DNA of 45,429 bases. It comes from a virus. Location: IMG/VR virus record IMGVR_UViG_3300027852_000065, positions 1 to 45,429 of that record; one strand, 5' to 3'. Below are positions 1-8,223 of this stretch, in pieces (positions within the stretch are counted from its first letter, which is position 1; every line of letters starts with the position of its first letter). The notes beneath the pieces are model-generated. The model made no database searches. It was given only the letters and a program-made list of their open reading frames with translations, and was not told the DNA's origin. Both the position numbers and the translations under genes were made by a program.

Positions 1-375
1 AAGAAATTTACCTTTGAAGGTTAGGTACTTAGCTAAAGGTGGCACTAGTTGGAAAGGTAATCTGTAACCTGGATACCATTTACCACCTCTTTCTGCTACT
101 AACTTTCCAACAATAGTTCTCCAAGTAGGAATTGAGACCATGTTACATCGAGCAATAACAACCCTTTTTCCCTCATAGGCTTCAAACAAGTTCTGCTGTT
201 TGTTTGTCCATAAAGCCTCAAAAGTTGCGCCACTACTGTTCAAGATAAGTCCTGCATGAGAGTAGGTAGACTTACCATCGCGAGAGACGACTGTCTGAAC
301 AGTATTAATGGCTCGACCAAGGGCCATAGGATTTCGAGTAGCAAATTGATCTCCTACTTGAAGTCTATAGGGCTC
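1..375. repeat. Left copy of imperfect terminal direct repeat
   Basis: These 375 bases align without gaps to 45055-45429. By hand count about 65 positions differ (about 83% identity). The first 42 bases are identical and the differences cluster in the middle. The repeat lies inside the hydrolase gene that runs off both ends of the window. It could be the overlap of a circular genome assembled from two strains, a true diverged terminal redundancy, or a tandem gene duplication. The sequence alone does not decide. Confidence 0.85.
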
Positions 376-423
376 AGGCTGTAATTCTGACACACTTGGC
401 ATTCCTATTGAGTTAATTGTCAT
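1..423 (-). CDS. Permuted papain-like (YiiX/NlpC-P60-type) hydrolase, C-terminus cut by window end
   Basis: This is the N-terminal 141 codons of a gene that runs off the left edge. A GD pair near residue 24 and a YSHAG motif about 35 residues later form the first half of the permuted NlpC/P60 (YiiX/YaeF-like) pattern, in which the catalytic Cys follows later. The Cys is not in this fragment, but the paralogous copy at the right end shows it as VCSEL. Such enzymes cleave amide or ester bonds in cell-wall peptides or lipids, so a lysis or wall-degrading role is a reasonable inference. The ATG overlaps the stop of the preceding gene (ATGA), which supports this start. It shares about 85% of residues with the right-end copy. 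Confidence 0.7.
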   Translation of the reverse strand, partial: MTINSIGMPSVSELQPEPYRLQVGDQFATRNPMALGRAINTVQTVVSRDGKSTYSHAGLILNSSGATFEALWTNKQQNLFEAYEGKRVVIARCNMVSIPTWRTIVGKLVAERGGKWYPGYRLPFQLVPPLAKYLTFKGKFL

Positions 424-740
424 TTTAAGTCTCCTTTGTAAACCATAGGCTGAACACAAATTGCTGTATTATAAATATCCTGCTCTTTTTTGATAGCTAT
501 ATCTAGAGTTTTTAATTTTTGCTCTTTCCATTTTTCTACTTCTTCTGGATCAAAAATAAGACTCAGGCGTTCGCAGGCTACTAAAACTTCAGCTAGTTTT
601 TCCTCAGCAAAAGTCCTAGTATCCTGTAATTTGTTAAGCTCCAAAGCGAGTTTAAGGCAACTATTTAAGGTCTCCTTTATTACGTGTTCTCCCCAAAATT
701 TATTTGCTTGATAATAAATCTGCTCTTCTTTTAAGTCCAT
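420..740 (-). CDS. MazG-like all-alpha protein, probably catalytically dead
   Basis: A 106-residue helical protein. Its layout follows small phage MazG-like nucleotide pyrophosphohydrolases: an FWGEH start, a helix carrying the first acidic motif, an EExLAEVLVACERL helix, then a KLKTLDIAI tail. The metal-binding EExxE of the family appears to be replaced by NSCLK, and the later ExxD by KLAE, so NTP hydrolysis is doubtful. This is my own alignment from memory of the family. The gene is translationally coupled to the hydrolase gene by an ATGA overlap and sits last but one in the early operon. It could instead be an unrelated helical protein. Confidence 0.45.
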   Translation of the reverse strand: MDLKEEQIYYQANKFWGEHVIKETLNSCLKLALELNKLQDTRTFAEEKLAEVLVACERLSLIFDPEEVEKWKEQKLKTLDIAIKKEQDIYNTAICVQPMVYKGDLK

Positions 741-752
741 TTTAAGTCTCCT

Positions 753-1121
753 TTATAGTTGTTTTCTTTTGATTCTATCGATAATTGAGTCTAAAAAAAC
801 CTCACCGTCAATATGGGCCTCAGTTTGGTTAGCGCATATAGTATTAATTTCCTCTTTGACAAAACCTAAAATACTATCTTTTATGTTTCCTTTGACTGTT
901 CTTATTTCTTGATACCTTCCATAACCTAAGTGAACTCGATCTGAAAATGGCATATCTGTAAATAATTCGAAAACAAGCTCTTTACATAATTTCTCGACAA
1001 TAGGATAAATATCAACTTTAAGCTCGGCTTTAAGTTCAGATTTAAGCTTCGATTTAAATTGCTGTTCTATCCTTACTCTTTCTGCTTGTTCTTCTTCTTT
1101 CCGTCTTTTTCTTAAGCCCAT
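753..1121 (-). CDS. Hypothetical protein with charged coiled-coil N-terminus
   Basis: 122 residues, not recognised. The first 45 residues are very rich in Lys, Arg and Glu and look like a coiled coil or a long basic helix (EEEQAERVRIEQQFKSK and a KSELKAELK repeat). The rest is mixed helical with no clear motif. A good SD (GGAGG) precedes the ATG. It lies between the helicase-like gene and the MazG-like gene in the same direction with gaps of about 12 bases, so it belongs to the replication operon. No function can be assigned. Confidence 0.7.
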   Translation of the reverse strand: MGLRKRRKEEEQAERVRIEQQFKSKLKSELKAELKVDIYPIVEKLCKELVFELFTDMPFSDRVHLGYGRYQEIRTVKGNIKDSILGFVKEEINTICANQTEAHIDGEVFLDSIIDRIKRKQL

Positions 1122-1135
1122 TTTAAACCTCCTTT

Positions 1136-2317
1136 TTACTTACCAGTCCAGGTAAAAATCCTTTGACCCTTCTCAGTCACCCTCTCTTTTATTGTTCCCA
1201 TCTTGCTAAGTGTCTCAAGAATCTCATCCATCACAGACAACTCAATGTTTCTAAAGTTAAGTTTTAGTAGTTGTTCTAAACTCAGTTTCCCACTAGTCTT
1301 AAGTTGTGTTAGTACCCTTTCTATCTTCACGGCATTCACGGCTTCTCCATGACCACCAAAAGCGTCTGAGGTTGTCTCTAAGGCGTCTTCAACTAAAGTG
1401 ATAGCTCTCGCTAAATCGTCTATTGTCAAGATCAACTCATTTGAGTAAGCCACCCTTAAAGCCATAGCAGTTTTAAGTGAGTTTATGTGTAACCTTTCAA
1501 GTGAGCCATGTAGTCTTTCATCTTTTGTCTTCTTTATTTTATCCTTAATTGTAGCGTACCAGTCACCAAAATAAGCTTCTGTTCCTTTACCCCAACTGAA
1601 AGGACCTTTCAACATAGCTATAGCGTTAAGATCGTGAAGTAATAATTTTCTTAATTCCTCATCAGGTTCTGGAGGAATAGCTATCCATTTATACTTCTCA
1701 TAACCATAAAGAATTACAAATCTCGTCGTAAAACCTCCTCCTATAGCTTCAGGTGGAAGGTTCATTGAGAACCAAGTAGGTGTCGTGGCTATAAAGCAAG
1801 TAACACAGACGCCTCGAACAAAATCTTGACCCTCGCCTGATGTTTTATAATCCCATTGATCTGCTGAATCATAAAGATCTGTAAGAACTTCAATCATAGC
1901 TTTAGGATCAATGGCTAAAAGTGAGCTCATTTCTTTTGATACAATAGCTAAAGGGGCTTGTACCATGTTTTTTCCCTCAAGTTCAAAGCTCTGTGTCTTA
2001 GAAACAGCGACAAGTTCTTTTGTCAACGCCCTTTTGGAACTCGAATCTACTGCTGTTGGTATTTCTATCTCCTGCAAGAGCTTTTTAGCTAAAGAAGCAG
2101 GAGAACCTTTTCTGCATTTACCTGGTGGAGCTACGATTAACACATAGAGATTAGGGTATAAATTATCTAAACCATAAGGCAACCAAACTCGCCTTTGCAA
2201 CGTTGAGCTTAGGGTGAATAGGCCACTCCACATCCAAAAGTGCCTTGGTGACTCTGTCTCTTCCACAAATTCGGCCAGACTCTCTAACCAATTTTCCAGC
2301 TTTCTCGAATTTTGCAT
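1136..2317 (-). CDS. Helicase/primase-type ATPase with atypical P-loop (DUF3987-like)
   Basis: 393 residues. The N-terminal part contains LYVLIVAPPGKCRKGSP at about residues 57-73. This sits where a Walker A loop is expected but lacks the normal GK[ST] ending. APLAIVSKEMSSLL (about 123-136) resembles a Walker B strand and CFIATTPTWF a sensor strand. The C-terminal 60 residues look like a winged helix. The arrangement recalls DUF3987-type phage replication ATPases that act as helicases next to a family A polymerase. The gene starts at an ATG overlapping the polymerase stop (TAATG), so the two are translationally coupled and probably work together at the fork. Exact family membership is uncertain. 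Confidence 0.6.
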   Translation of the reverse strand: MQNSRKLENWLESLAEFVEETESPRHFWMWSGLFTLSSTLQRRVWLPYGLDNLYPNLYVLIVAPPGKCRKGSPASLAKKLLQEIEIPTAVDSSSKRALTKELVAVSKTQSFELEGKNMVQAPLAIVSKEMSSLLAIDPKAMIEVLTDLYDSADQWDYKTSGEGQDFVRGVCVTCFIATTPTWFSMNLPPEAIGGGFTTRFVILYGYEKYKWIAIPPEPDEELRKLLLHDLNAIAMLKGPFSWGKGTEAYFGDWYATIKDKIKKTKDERLHGSLERLHINSLKTAMALRVAYSNELILTIDDLARAITLVEDALETTSDAFGGHGEAVNAVKIERVLTQLKTSGKLSLEQLLKLNFRNIELSVMDEILETLSKMGTIKERVTEKGQRIFTWTGK

Positions 2318-4791
2318 TATTCATTTATCTCCTCCAAGTCGCCCCAGGAAGGACCAGTTTTAAAATCGCAAGGAATAATAAGTTCTCTTCCGTGTATCTG
2401 CAGAGGAATAGAAAGCCTCTTTCTTATGTCTTTTATAGCCCTTGGGATATCTTCCTTCTTCAGTTGAACTATAACCTCATCGTGAACATTAAGAAGAGGG
2501 TTAACGTAATCCATCTTGGCGTGAATCTTTTGGATACCTTCTTCAAGAATCTCTCCTACTGTGCTTTGAGGTACAAAGGCTACACCACTAGCAAAGAGAC
2601 TTTGATCTAGTCGGCCTCTAAAGACTCTTTTTCTTTTAAAAGGCTCGGGTGTTATAAGCGTCCTTGTCCTTTTCAAAGTTCCTATTGTTTTCTGCTGCCA
2701 ATTATGTATCATAGGACTCTTCATTTTGCGTGCTGTAAGCATTTGTTTACAAACCTTCTCTTCGAGATAAACTTCTTGGCGAACCAAAATAGTCTGTAAC
2801 ATTCTGTGCCCCATGAGATAATTAGAGGCATGAACAATAGTTTTAGCCAGATCTCTAAAAAACTTTAGTGGATGTTTTTGGCTGGTGAAAGGATCTCTAT
2901 AAAGCTCTGTCTTTACATATTCCCGTTCTCCTGGAATACCAAATATACTTTTAGCGTTTTCCCAGTGACAATCTTTGCCAACTAAAAAATCGTTTATTTG
3001 CTTTATATCCTCAGCTAGCCAAGCTACGACCATAGCTTCTGCTTGAGCCAAGTCGCAGGCTAAAAGAACTAAACCAGGATCAGGAACAAAAAGCTTCCTC
3101 ACCATCCTTCCTTCTTCGGTTCTTACAGGAATAGCCTGGAGATTACCCCCACCTCCAAAGTGACTTTTAGAGGAGTTCAAGCGAAAAGTTGAGACAAGAG
3201 AATAAGAAGTCCTAGCCCTATTGTCTTCTCCGAGTTCCATAGAAGCATAGGTCTGAGATAGCTTACTAAACTTTCTATAATCTAGCAAAGCTTTAAGAAT
3301 CTTATTATCAGGGAAGGCTCTTTTAAGTTTATTCAAAGCGTCTCTATCTGTTGAAGGTTTTTTTGTCTTATGATGATACTGAATAGGCATACCTAAATAG
3401 CCATAGATTAAACGGTTTACTTGTTGAGAAGAGTTAAGGTTTATATCCATTAAGCCTGGTCCAGATTCGTCATTAAAACTTTCTTTGATAGTCCTTTCTG
3501 CCTCAGCCGCTCTTGAATCAAATTCAGCTTGTAATTTAGCTTTATTCTCCTTGTCTATTTTAACCCCTCTAATTTCCATACCGAGTCTACTACCTAACTG
3601 ATCCATTGTCCTTCTATAGCCCAACCATGTCGACTCTTCTTTGGCTATATTCTTAACGATAGACCAAAGCTCGGCTGTTACACAACAGTCTTTGCCGTTA
3701 TAGAGAAACTCAGCCTCATCACTAACCCCAGTAGTCATGCTTATTTTTCGTTCGTCTTTATAATAAGGCTCCCATGTATATAGAGAAGTAAGCATATTTA
3801 AAGACTTGTACATAAAAGGATAAGAGGCATGATGACAAAGCATTGTATCTTCGACACTGCCAGGAGCACAAACTAGATTATAATATCTTCCAAGTACGCC
3901 AAGGTCATAAGCGGCGTTGTGAAATACTTTCTGGACTGAAGGATTTCGAAAGAGCAAACTTATCTCGTACAGAATCTTTGCCTCTTCTTTAGAAGACCAA
4001 CAGAACTTTCTATCCTTCAAGAACGGAATCACAAAACCTTCTAAAGGATTTGAAGCAAAACCTATACACCATAGGATGGGTCCAGCGTGAGTTACTACAG
4101 TCTCAATATCACAAGCGACCATAGGGGCATGGCCATAAGTTCGGAGTTGACTTACCACCTCTTCGCAGGTTGGATTAATAACATGCGATCTTTCTAAACT
4201 AGGAACCTTTCCTACCTTACTTAAATAGTCAATTCTCTGTAGGTCTAAAAGAAAGACAGGCATGATATTGTCTTGCTGCTTTTTCTTTTCTCCCATCAAA
4301 GCTTGTCGAGGCTCTTGTTGTAACCTCATGACATGGCTAGGGTGGTATGTGGGATAAACAAGAAAACCTTCAGCCAGAGTACAGGGAAGAACAGTGCCTC
4401 GCCATTTGTTTATCCTTTTTCTTCCCGTCAAAACTTTCATAGCTGTAGCACCTAAAGCGCATATAACTTTTGGGCCATCTTCAAGACGGATCTGCTCTAA
4501 CCATTCTCGCAGAGCTTCTATATGCTCCTGACCTTCTGCCGTTGGTTGGGTCCCCTGATAGTAATACTTAACACTATTCTTTGGGGGCCGTTGAGAAAAA
4601 ACATTTGTTATCAAACAATCACTTCTATTTATTCCAACATTCTTAAGACAGCTATTTAAAAGTCTGCCTGCACCCCCCTTAAAAGGCTCAAGTGCCTCGT
4701 CTTCTTCTGCTCCTGGGGCTTCGCCAATAAAAAGAAGCCTAGCATCAAGAGGCCCCATAGGAGGAACAATACTACTTGTTAGTCTTTGCAT
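2317..4791 (-). CDS. polA: Uracil-DNA glycosylase / DNA polymerase I fusion
   Basis: 824 residues with three modules. Residues 1-200 match family 4 uracil-DNA glycosylase: GEAPG at 23-27, a PFKGGAGRLL segment, and YHPSH near 150. The usual N-terminal CxxC of the Fe-S cluster is absent. Residues about 220-400 are a 3'-5' exonuclease with CDIET, HNAAYD and a final acidic motif. Residues about 400-824 are a family A polymerase: motif A DLAQAEAM, motif B R-x3-K-x3-H-x3-Y, and motif C VHDE. Position 762 (E. coli numbering) is His rather than Phe/Tyr/Leu. The protein should be the replicative polymerase, with a built-in uracil-recognition domain. The SD AGGAG stands 6 bases before the ATG. Confidence 0.9.
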   Translation of the reverse strand: MQRLTSSIVPPMGPLDARLLFIGEAPGAEEDEALEPFKGGAGRLLNSCLKNVGINRSDCLITNVFSQRPPKNSVKYYYQGTQPTAEGQEHIEALREWLEQIRLEDGPKVICALGATAMKVLTGRKRINKWRGTVLPCTLAEGFLVYPTYHPSHVMRLQQEPRQALMGEKKKQQDNIMPVFLLDLQRIDYLSKVGKVPSLERSHVINPTCEEVVSQLRTYGHAPMVACDIETVVTHAGPILWCIGFASNPLEGFVIPFLKDRKFCWSSKEEAKILYEISLLFRNPSVQKVFHNAAYDLGVLGRYYNLVCAPGSVEDTMLCHHASYPFMYKSLNMLTSLYTWEPYYKDERKISMTTGVSDEAEFLYNGKDCCVTAELWSIVKNIAKEESTWLGYRRTMDQLGSRLGMEIRGVKIDKENKAKLQAEFDSRAAEAERTIKESFNDESGPGLMDINLNSSQQVNRLIYGYLGMPIQYHHKTKKPSTDRDALNKLKRAFPDNKILKALLDYRKFSKLSQTYASMELGEDNRARTSYSLVSTFRLNSSKSHFGGGGNLQAIPVRTEEGRMVRKLFVPDPGLVLLACDLAQAEAMVVAWLAEDIKQINDFLVGKDCHWENAKSIFGIPGEREYVKTELYRDPFTSQKHPLKFFRDLAKTIVHASNYLMGHRMLQTILVRQEVYLEEKVCKQMLTARKMKSPMIHNWQQKTIGTLKRTRTLITPEPFKRKRVFRGRLDQSLFASGVAFVPQSTVGEILEEGIQKIHAKMDYVNPLLNVHDEVIVQLKKEDIPRAIKDIRKRLSIPLQIHGRELIIPCDFKTGPSWGDLEEINE

Positions 4792-4800
4792 AAGAATCTC

Positions 4801-5058
4801 CTAATTAATATCAGCTATAATAGCTAGACACACGTAATCTTTACTCAAACCATCAGAACCAGATAAGATGTATGTAATCAAATAATCTGGGATTGGAAAT
4901 GAATCGATATAAGTATTATAATTTTCGTCATCTAAAGATAGGAACCTGATTTTATCTCCTACCTGAAAATCCCTATCATTTTTTCTGACCTCAAAAGTTT
5001 TTTTACCTTCAAGGATATGACCTAAATAATATGGCCTTATTCTAAGTTGGTGTAACAT
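4801..5058 (-). CDS. ASCH/PUA-like protein, DUF3850 type
   Basis: 85 residues. The order LRIRPYYLGHILEGKKTFEVRKNDR, with DFQVGD and IRFL following, is the signature of the DUF3850/ASCH-type PUA-like fold, a small beta-barrel thought to bind RNA or modified bases. The usual length is 70-90 residues, so this looks intact. An AGGAGG SD lies directly in front of the ATG. That SD is the outer arm of the palindrome at 5070-5092, so this gene probably responds to whatever reads that site. It follows the exonuclease cluster and precedes the polymerase by 9 bases. Confidence 0.75.
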   Translation of the reverse strand: MLHQLRIRPYYLGHILEGKKTFEVRKNDRDFQVGDKIRFLSLDDENYNTYIDSFPIPDYLITYILSGSDGLSKDYVCLAIIADIN

Positions 5059-5069
5059 TTCGACCTCCT

Positions 5070-5092
5070 AAATGGTTACAATGTGTGTATTT
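5070..5092. promoter_or_regulatory. 23-bp palindrome, site 1 (upstream of DUF3850 gene)
   Basis: Half-site AAAT-N4-ACA, central A, then TGT-N4-ATTT. It overlaps the end of the preceding gene and ends 11 bases before the ATG of the minus-strand gene 4801-5058. The flanking CCTCCT (plus strand) is the SD of that gene. Confidence 0.8.
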
Positions 5093-5477
5093 GGCTCTTA
5101 AAGTTTTTAAACGAGCTTATTAGTTTTCTTGTCTTCTTCCAAAAAGTTACCTCCTCTAATTCTCGAATCCTTTTTCTCAGTTTTGCGTTTTCTTTATAGT
5201 CACTTTCCCGCCGTTTTTCTTGGCGTCTAAAAACTTCGAATGGTAATCCTAAAGCTTGTTGTGTTTGTCTGTCCCATCCAATTCTAACTTCTATTCCGTT
5301 ATAATTAACAAAACGTCTCCCTTGAACAGCCTCAGTAGTAACTTCTAAAATCTCCTTTCCAGTGTTATATTTCCCTATTACTGGGGCGATGTCTCGATAA
5401 TATATAGGTTGTTGCAATACTCTATATTTTTGGTTATCGTGAGTTTCTATTACTTTTATGCTATGGACAATTAACAT
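5076..5477 (-). CDS. Hypothetical protein with C-terminal coiled coil
   Basis: 133 residues, not recognised. The N-terminal 75 residues look like beta strands (MLIVHSIKVIETHDNQKYRVL and IEVRIGWDRQ). Residues 85-115 are charged and heptad-like (RRQEKRRESDYKENAKLRKR). A GGAGG-type SD lies upstream. The stop codon falls within palindrome site 1, so the regulatory site has been built into the end of this gene. No function is proposed. Confidence 0.65.
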   Translation of the reverse strand: MLIVHSIKVIETHDNQKYRVLQQPIYYRDIAPVIGKYNTGKEILEVTTEAVQGRRFVNYNGIEVRIGWDRQTQQALGLPFEVFRRQEKRRESDYKENAKLRKRIRELEEVTFWKKTRKLISSFKNFKSQIHTL

Positions 5478-5488
5478 ATATTCACCTC

Positions 5489-6034
5489 CTAAAAGGTCAT
5501 TTGGCTCTTTATCTTTTTCCAGATCTCATAAGTGACTTCTACATCAGCAAGAGCATCATGCCAATTGATCGTTGAGGTATCTATACCAAATCGCTCTGCC
5601 ATAGCCTTAAGCTTTAGCCATTTACCTGACTTTAGGTAAAGGCCACCTAAGTGCATAACATCTACAAGCTGACAAAAAACAGGTAACTTATATTTTCCTG
5701 GAACGTATTTGCACATCCAGTGAGTGAATATAGGGTAGTCAAAATTAATACTATTGTAACCAATAAGTCTTGCTGGTTGATACTGCTTAAGCATATATTT
5801 AAAGTGTTCTGCTATACTTTTAGGGTCTTTACCTTGAGTTCTTTTCACCTCATCTGTAATCCCATGAACTCGCTCAGCTATTGGGTGTGTAGGTGTACTA
5901 AACTCTTTTAAGTAATCAGATCCTTTTGCAAGAACCATTCCTTTATCATTAGCTATCAAGAATGCTATTTGCACAGGTAAATCTACAAGAAGGTCTACTC
6001 CAGTTGTTTCAAGGTCGAATACTATATCGTACAT
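5489..6034 (-). CDS. DnaQ-like 3'-5' exonuclease (DEDDh)
   Basis: 181 residues, typical for a stand-alone DnaQ-fold exonuclease. Exo I is FDLETTG at residues 6-12. Exo II is in the GYNSINFDYPIF region near 91-102 (N..FD). Exo III is HDALADV near 159-165, whose His marks the DEDDh class. The predicted activity is 3'-5' removal of nucleotides from DNA or RNA. The polymerase fusion already has its own exonuclease domain, so this enzyme more likely serves repair, recombination or RNA turnover. Its start overlaps the upstream DUF1937-like gene by 26 bases. Confidence 0.85.
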   Translation of the reverse strand: MYDIVFDLETTGVDLLVDLPVQIAFLIANDKGMVLAKGSDYLKEFSTPTHPIAERVHGITDEVKRTQGKDPKSIAEHFKYMLKQYQPARLIGYNSINFDYPIFTHWMCKYVPGKYKLPVFCQLVDVMHLGGLYLKSGKWLKLKAMAERFGIDTSTINWHDALADVEVTYEIWKKIKSQMTF

Positions 6035-6389
6035 TTTGAGTGTCCTCCGTCTCCTCTAGAATAGTAACATAAATAACACTAAGGTTGAGTAATTGAGCTC
6101 TTTTAAGTTCTTGCCTTATTCCGTCGCTTTGTTTCCAGCCAGGCAATAAAAGAACTTCCATATTCTCCATGCGACCAAGAAAAGCGAAGTTTGCTTGGGC
6201 AAAAACAGAAAAATCAACTTCCATCTTATATTCTCTAGCCATAGGATGATAGTAGATAATAGGAGAAAAGTAAACAACATCTCTTTTAAGTGCTAAGTAG
6301 ACAAATTTCCTTACTCGCTCATATCTTTCCTGCATAACAACCTCAGAAACGTGCGTATAAGGTGAGGCTAAATAGGTTATCTCTCTCAT
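6009..6389 (-). CDS. Nucleoside 2-deoxyribosyltransferase-like protein (DUF1937)
   Basis: 126 residues. The N-terminal YLASPYTH, the mid-protein SPIIYYHPMA, and the late LLPGWKQSDGIRQELKRAQ follow the DUF1937 / nucleoside deoxyribosyltransferase-like pattern: a Rossmann-like fold with a GW.xS.G..xE substrate loop. In phages such enzymes are linked to nucleotide salvage or base exchange. The gene overlaps the methyltransferase stop by 4 bases upstream and the exonuclease start downstream, indicating coupled translation. The last 15 residues look like a tail outside the domain. Confidence 0.75.
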   Translation of the reverse strand: MREITYLASPYTHVSEVVMQERYERVRKFVYLALKRDVVYFSPIIYYHPMAREYKMEVDFSVFAQANFAFLGRMENMEVLLLPGWKQSDGIRQELKRAQLLNLSVIYVTILEETEDTQNVRYSIRP

Positions 6390-7945
6390 TTCTCATTCTC
6401 CTCGTAATAGGTTTTAGCAAACTCCAACATATCTTCTTGGTCCTCTGGAAAGCTTCTCCAATGTTTTGACCATTCAGGGGTGCTCGGAATAAGCTCTTTA
6501 AAATCTCCTTTTTCCTTCTTTGGAAAAGTAAAAGCTGTTTTATCATTAAGTAAATTATGATAACCCATAACAAGATTGGCTAGAGCCAGATTACAATGAT
6601 CTTCACTCATTTCTATTCCTGTCCATTCGAGAGCTAACTCTCTTTGAAGAACCTCTATAGCCACACCAAGCATCCCACTACCTATCATAGGGTCAAGGAC
6701 TTTATCTCCAGGCATAGCAGATCTTTGTAGTAGCTTTAAATATAGATCAGGATGTTTAGCTGTCGGATGGCTTTGCTTAAGTTTAGCTGTCATCATAGGA
6801 GTGATAATCATATCTGCCACACCTTTCTCAGCTAATACCTTTTTACCTTTCCTGGCATAGGCTATAGGTTCATAGGATCTTCCTGGTTCCAAGTCCGTCT
6901 GTCTTTGCGTATGAGCTCCTTTCTTGTGCCAGATTGTAGGTATTCGAGAAACCTGAAATCCTGTTGCCTCTAAGGCGTCATAGACTACCTGGATTCTTGT
7001 AATAGGGAAAAAGACATACAAATGAGAATGTGTGGCCATTTTACTGTATATAAGTTTAAATTGATTCAACAAGAAAATCTCAAATTCCTGTGCCGTCATA
7101 GCTTCGTCATTTATAGCGTTCTTATTTGCCCTATCTCTAGCCATCCTATCATAGTCCACTCCCCAAGGAGGGTCGAAAAAGACTATATCAAAAGATTCAT
7201 CAGGAAATGTTGGAAGAATATCTTCCATTGTCCCATTTATTAAATGTTTTTTATATTCTTCAAGTTGTGTATCTAACATACTTTCGGCTGTTACCTCAAC
7301 CTTTTCTGTCTTTTCTTTCTCTTGAATTCTTTCTGTTGCTTCGTCTAATCTTTGCTTTCTGATAAAATTTTCATTTAATCTCTTAACAATTTTCTTTGCC
7401 TCAGCCTCGGTGCTGGCTTCCTTTACTTCGTCATAACTCTCAGCAAATACCGAGAGTTCTATGGCCTGCGAAACCTTACTCGGGCTAAAATTAACCAGTT
7501 CTGCCGTATCTTTTATGCCATGACCACCAGTTCTACCTTTCCCTGCCACTCCCTTCTGTTCTTGTTTTAAAGCATGCAATTTACGTATAGCGTTGTTTTG
7601 CTCTAACCAAGAAAGATCGACCCTATGAGTATTCTCTTCAAGTTGAATCTCCTCTAAAATTATCGGATCTGTTTCATGCTCTAGCATAAAGAGAAACTCT
7701 TGACCTAATAAGCTACAGGCTCGAAGTCGCCTTTCTCCAAAAACAAGAATCAGCTTATCCCCATCTTTACAGCAGACACCAGGAGACTTTTGACCTTTGT
7801 CTTTTATAGAATCAGCCAGTCTTCTAATCTCCTTTGAACTAAATTCTCGCCTTTGTCTGCCTTCTAGAACAGTTATATTTTCTGGGCTACTGGAATATAC
7901 CTTATTAGTCTCCTTCAAAAGTTCTTGGTTCTCTACTTCTGTCAT
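6386..7945 (-). CDS. ParB-like / DNA methyltransferase fusion
   Basis: 519 residues. Residues about 25-180 are a ParB/Spo0J-type domain: a partition-like LADSIKDKGQKSP segment, VFGERRLRA, and a helix-turn-helix AELVNFSPSKVSQAIEL. Residues about 235-480 are an amino-methyltransferase of the beta order: DPPW (motif IV, near 258) comes before DPMIGSGMLGVA (SAM-binding motif I, near 423). DPPW methylases act on exocyclic N4-cytosine or N6-adenine. The ParB part probably gives DNA sequence targeting. No restriction partner is visible, so an orphan methylase protecting phage DNA is the best reading. Confidence 0.88.
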   Translation of the reverse strand: MTEVENQELLKETNKVYSSSPENITVLEGRQRREFSSKEIRRLADSIKDKGQKSPGVCCKDGDKLILVFGERRLRACSLLGQEFLFMLEHETDPIILEEIQLEENTHRVDLSWLEQNNAIRKLHALKQEQKGVAGKGRTGGHGIKDTAELVNFSPSKVSQAIELSVFAESYDEVKEASTEAEAKKIVKRLNENFIRKQRLDEATERIQEKEKTEKVEVTAESMLDTQLEEYKKHLINGTMEDILPTFPDESFDIVFFDPPWGVDYDRMARDRANKNAINDEAMTAQEFEIFLLNQFKLIYSKMATHSHLYVFFPITRIQVVYDALEATGFQVSRIPTIWHKKGAHTQRQTDLEPGRSYEPIAYARKGKKVLAEKGVADMIITPMMTAKLKQSHPTAKHPDLYLKLLQRSAMPGDKVLDPMIGSGMLGVAIEVLQRELALEWTGIEMSEDHCNLALANLVMGYHNLLNDKTAFTFPKKEKGDFKELIPSTPEWSKHWRSFPEDQEDMLEFAKTYYEENEK

Positions 7946-8220
7946 TTCTTTTCTCCTGATGTGATAGACTTTAGTTTGTCTACACTCACGCCTAATTCTT
8001 GGGCTAGTTCAGTTAGAGCTAACTGCTTAATTTTAGTTAACTTTTTCTGAGTTAATTTAGCTTCCCCTCTTTTCTTTAAAGGTTTCCTCGACCTTGAGGC
8101 TCTCCAATCAATTAAAAGTTTTGTCACTCTTTCTCGTTCAGGCATCACAATTTGCTCAACTATCTCCTCCAAAGTTAAGTCACTTGGATTTGGTTTAAGC
8201 ATTCTTTTTAAGCTGTCCAT
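7942..8220 (-). CDS. Hypothetical basic helical protein
   Basis: 92 residues, very rich in Lys and Arg in the centre (WRASRSRKPLKKRGEAK), with a C-terminal LTELAQELGVSVDKLKSI that resembles one helix-turn-helix. It overlaps the ParB-methyltransferase start by 4 bases, so the two are translated together. It may be a DNA-binding accessory of that enzyme. That is inference from context only. Confidence 0.6.
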   Translation of the reverse strand: MDSLKRMLKPNPSDLTLEEIVEQIVMPERERVTKLLIDWRASRSRKPLKKRGEAKLTQKKLTKIKQLALTELAQELGVSVDKLKSITSGEKK

Positions 8221-8223
8221 TAG

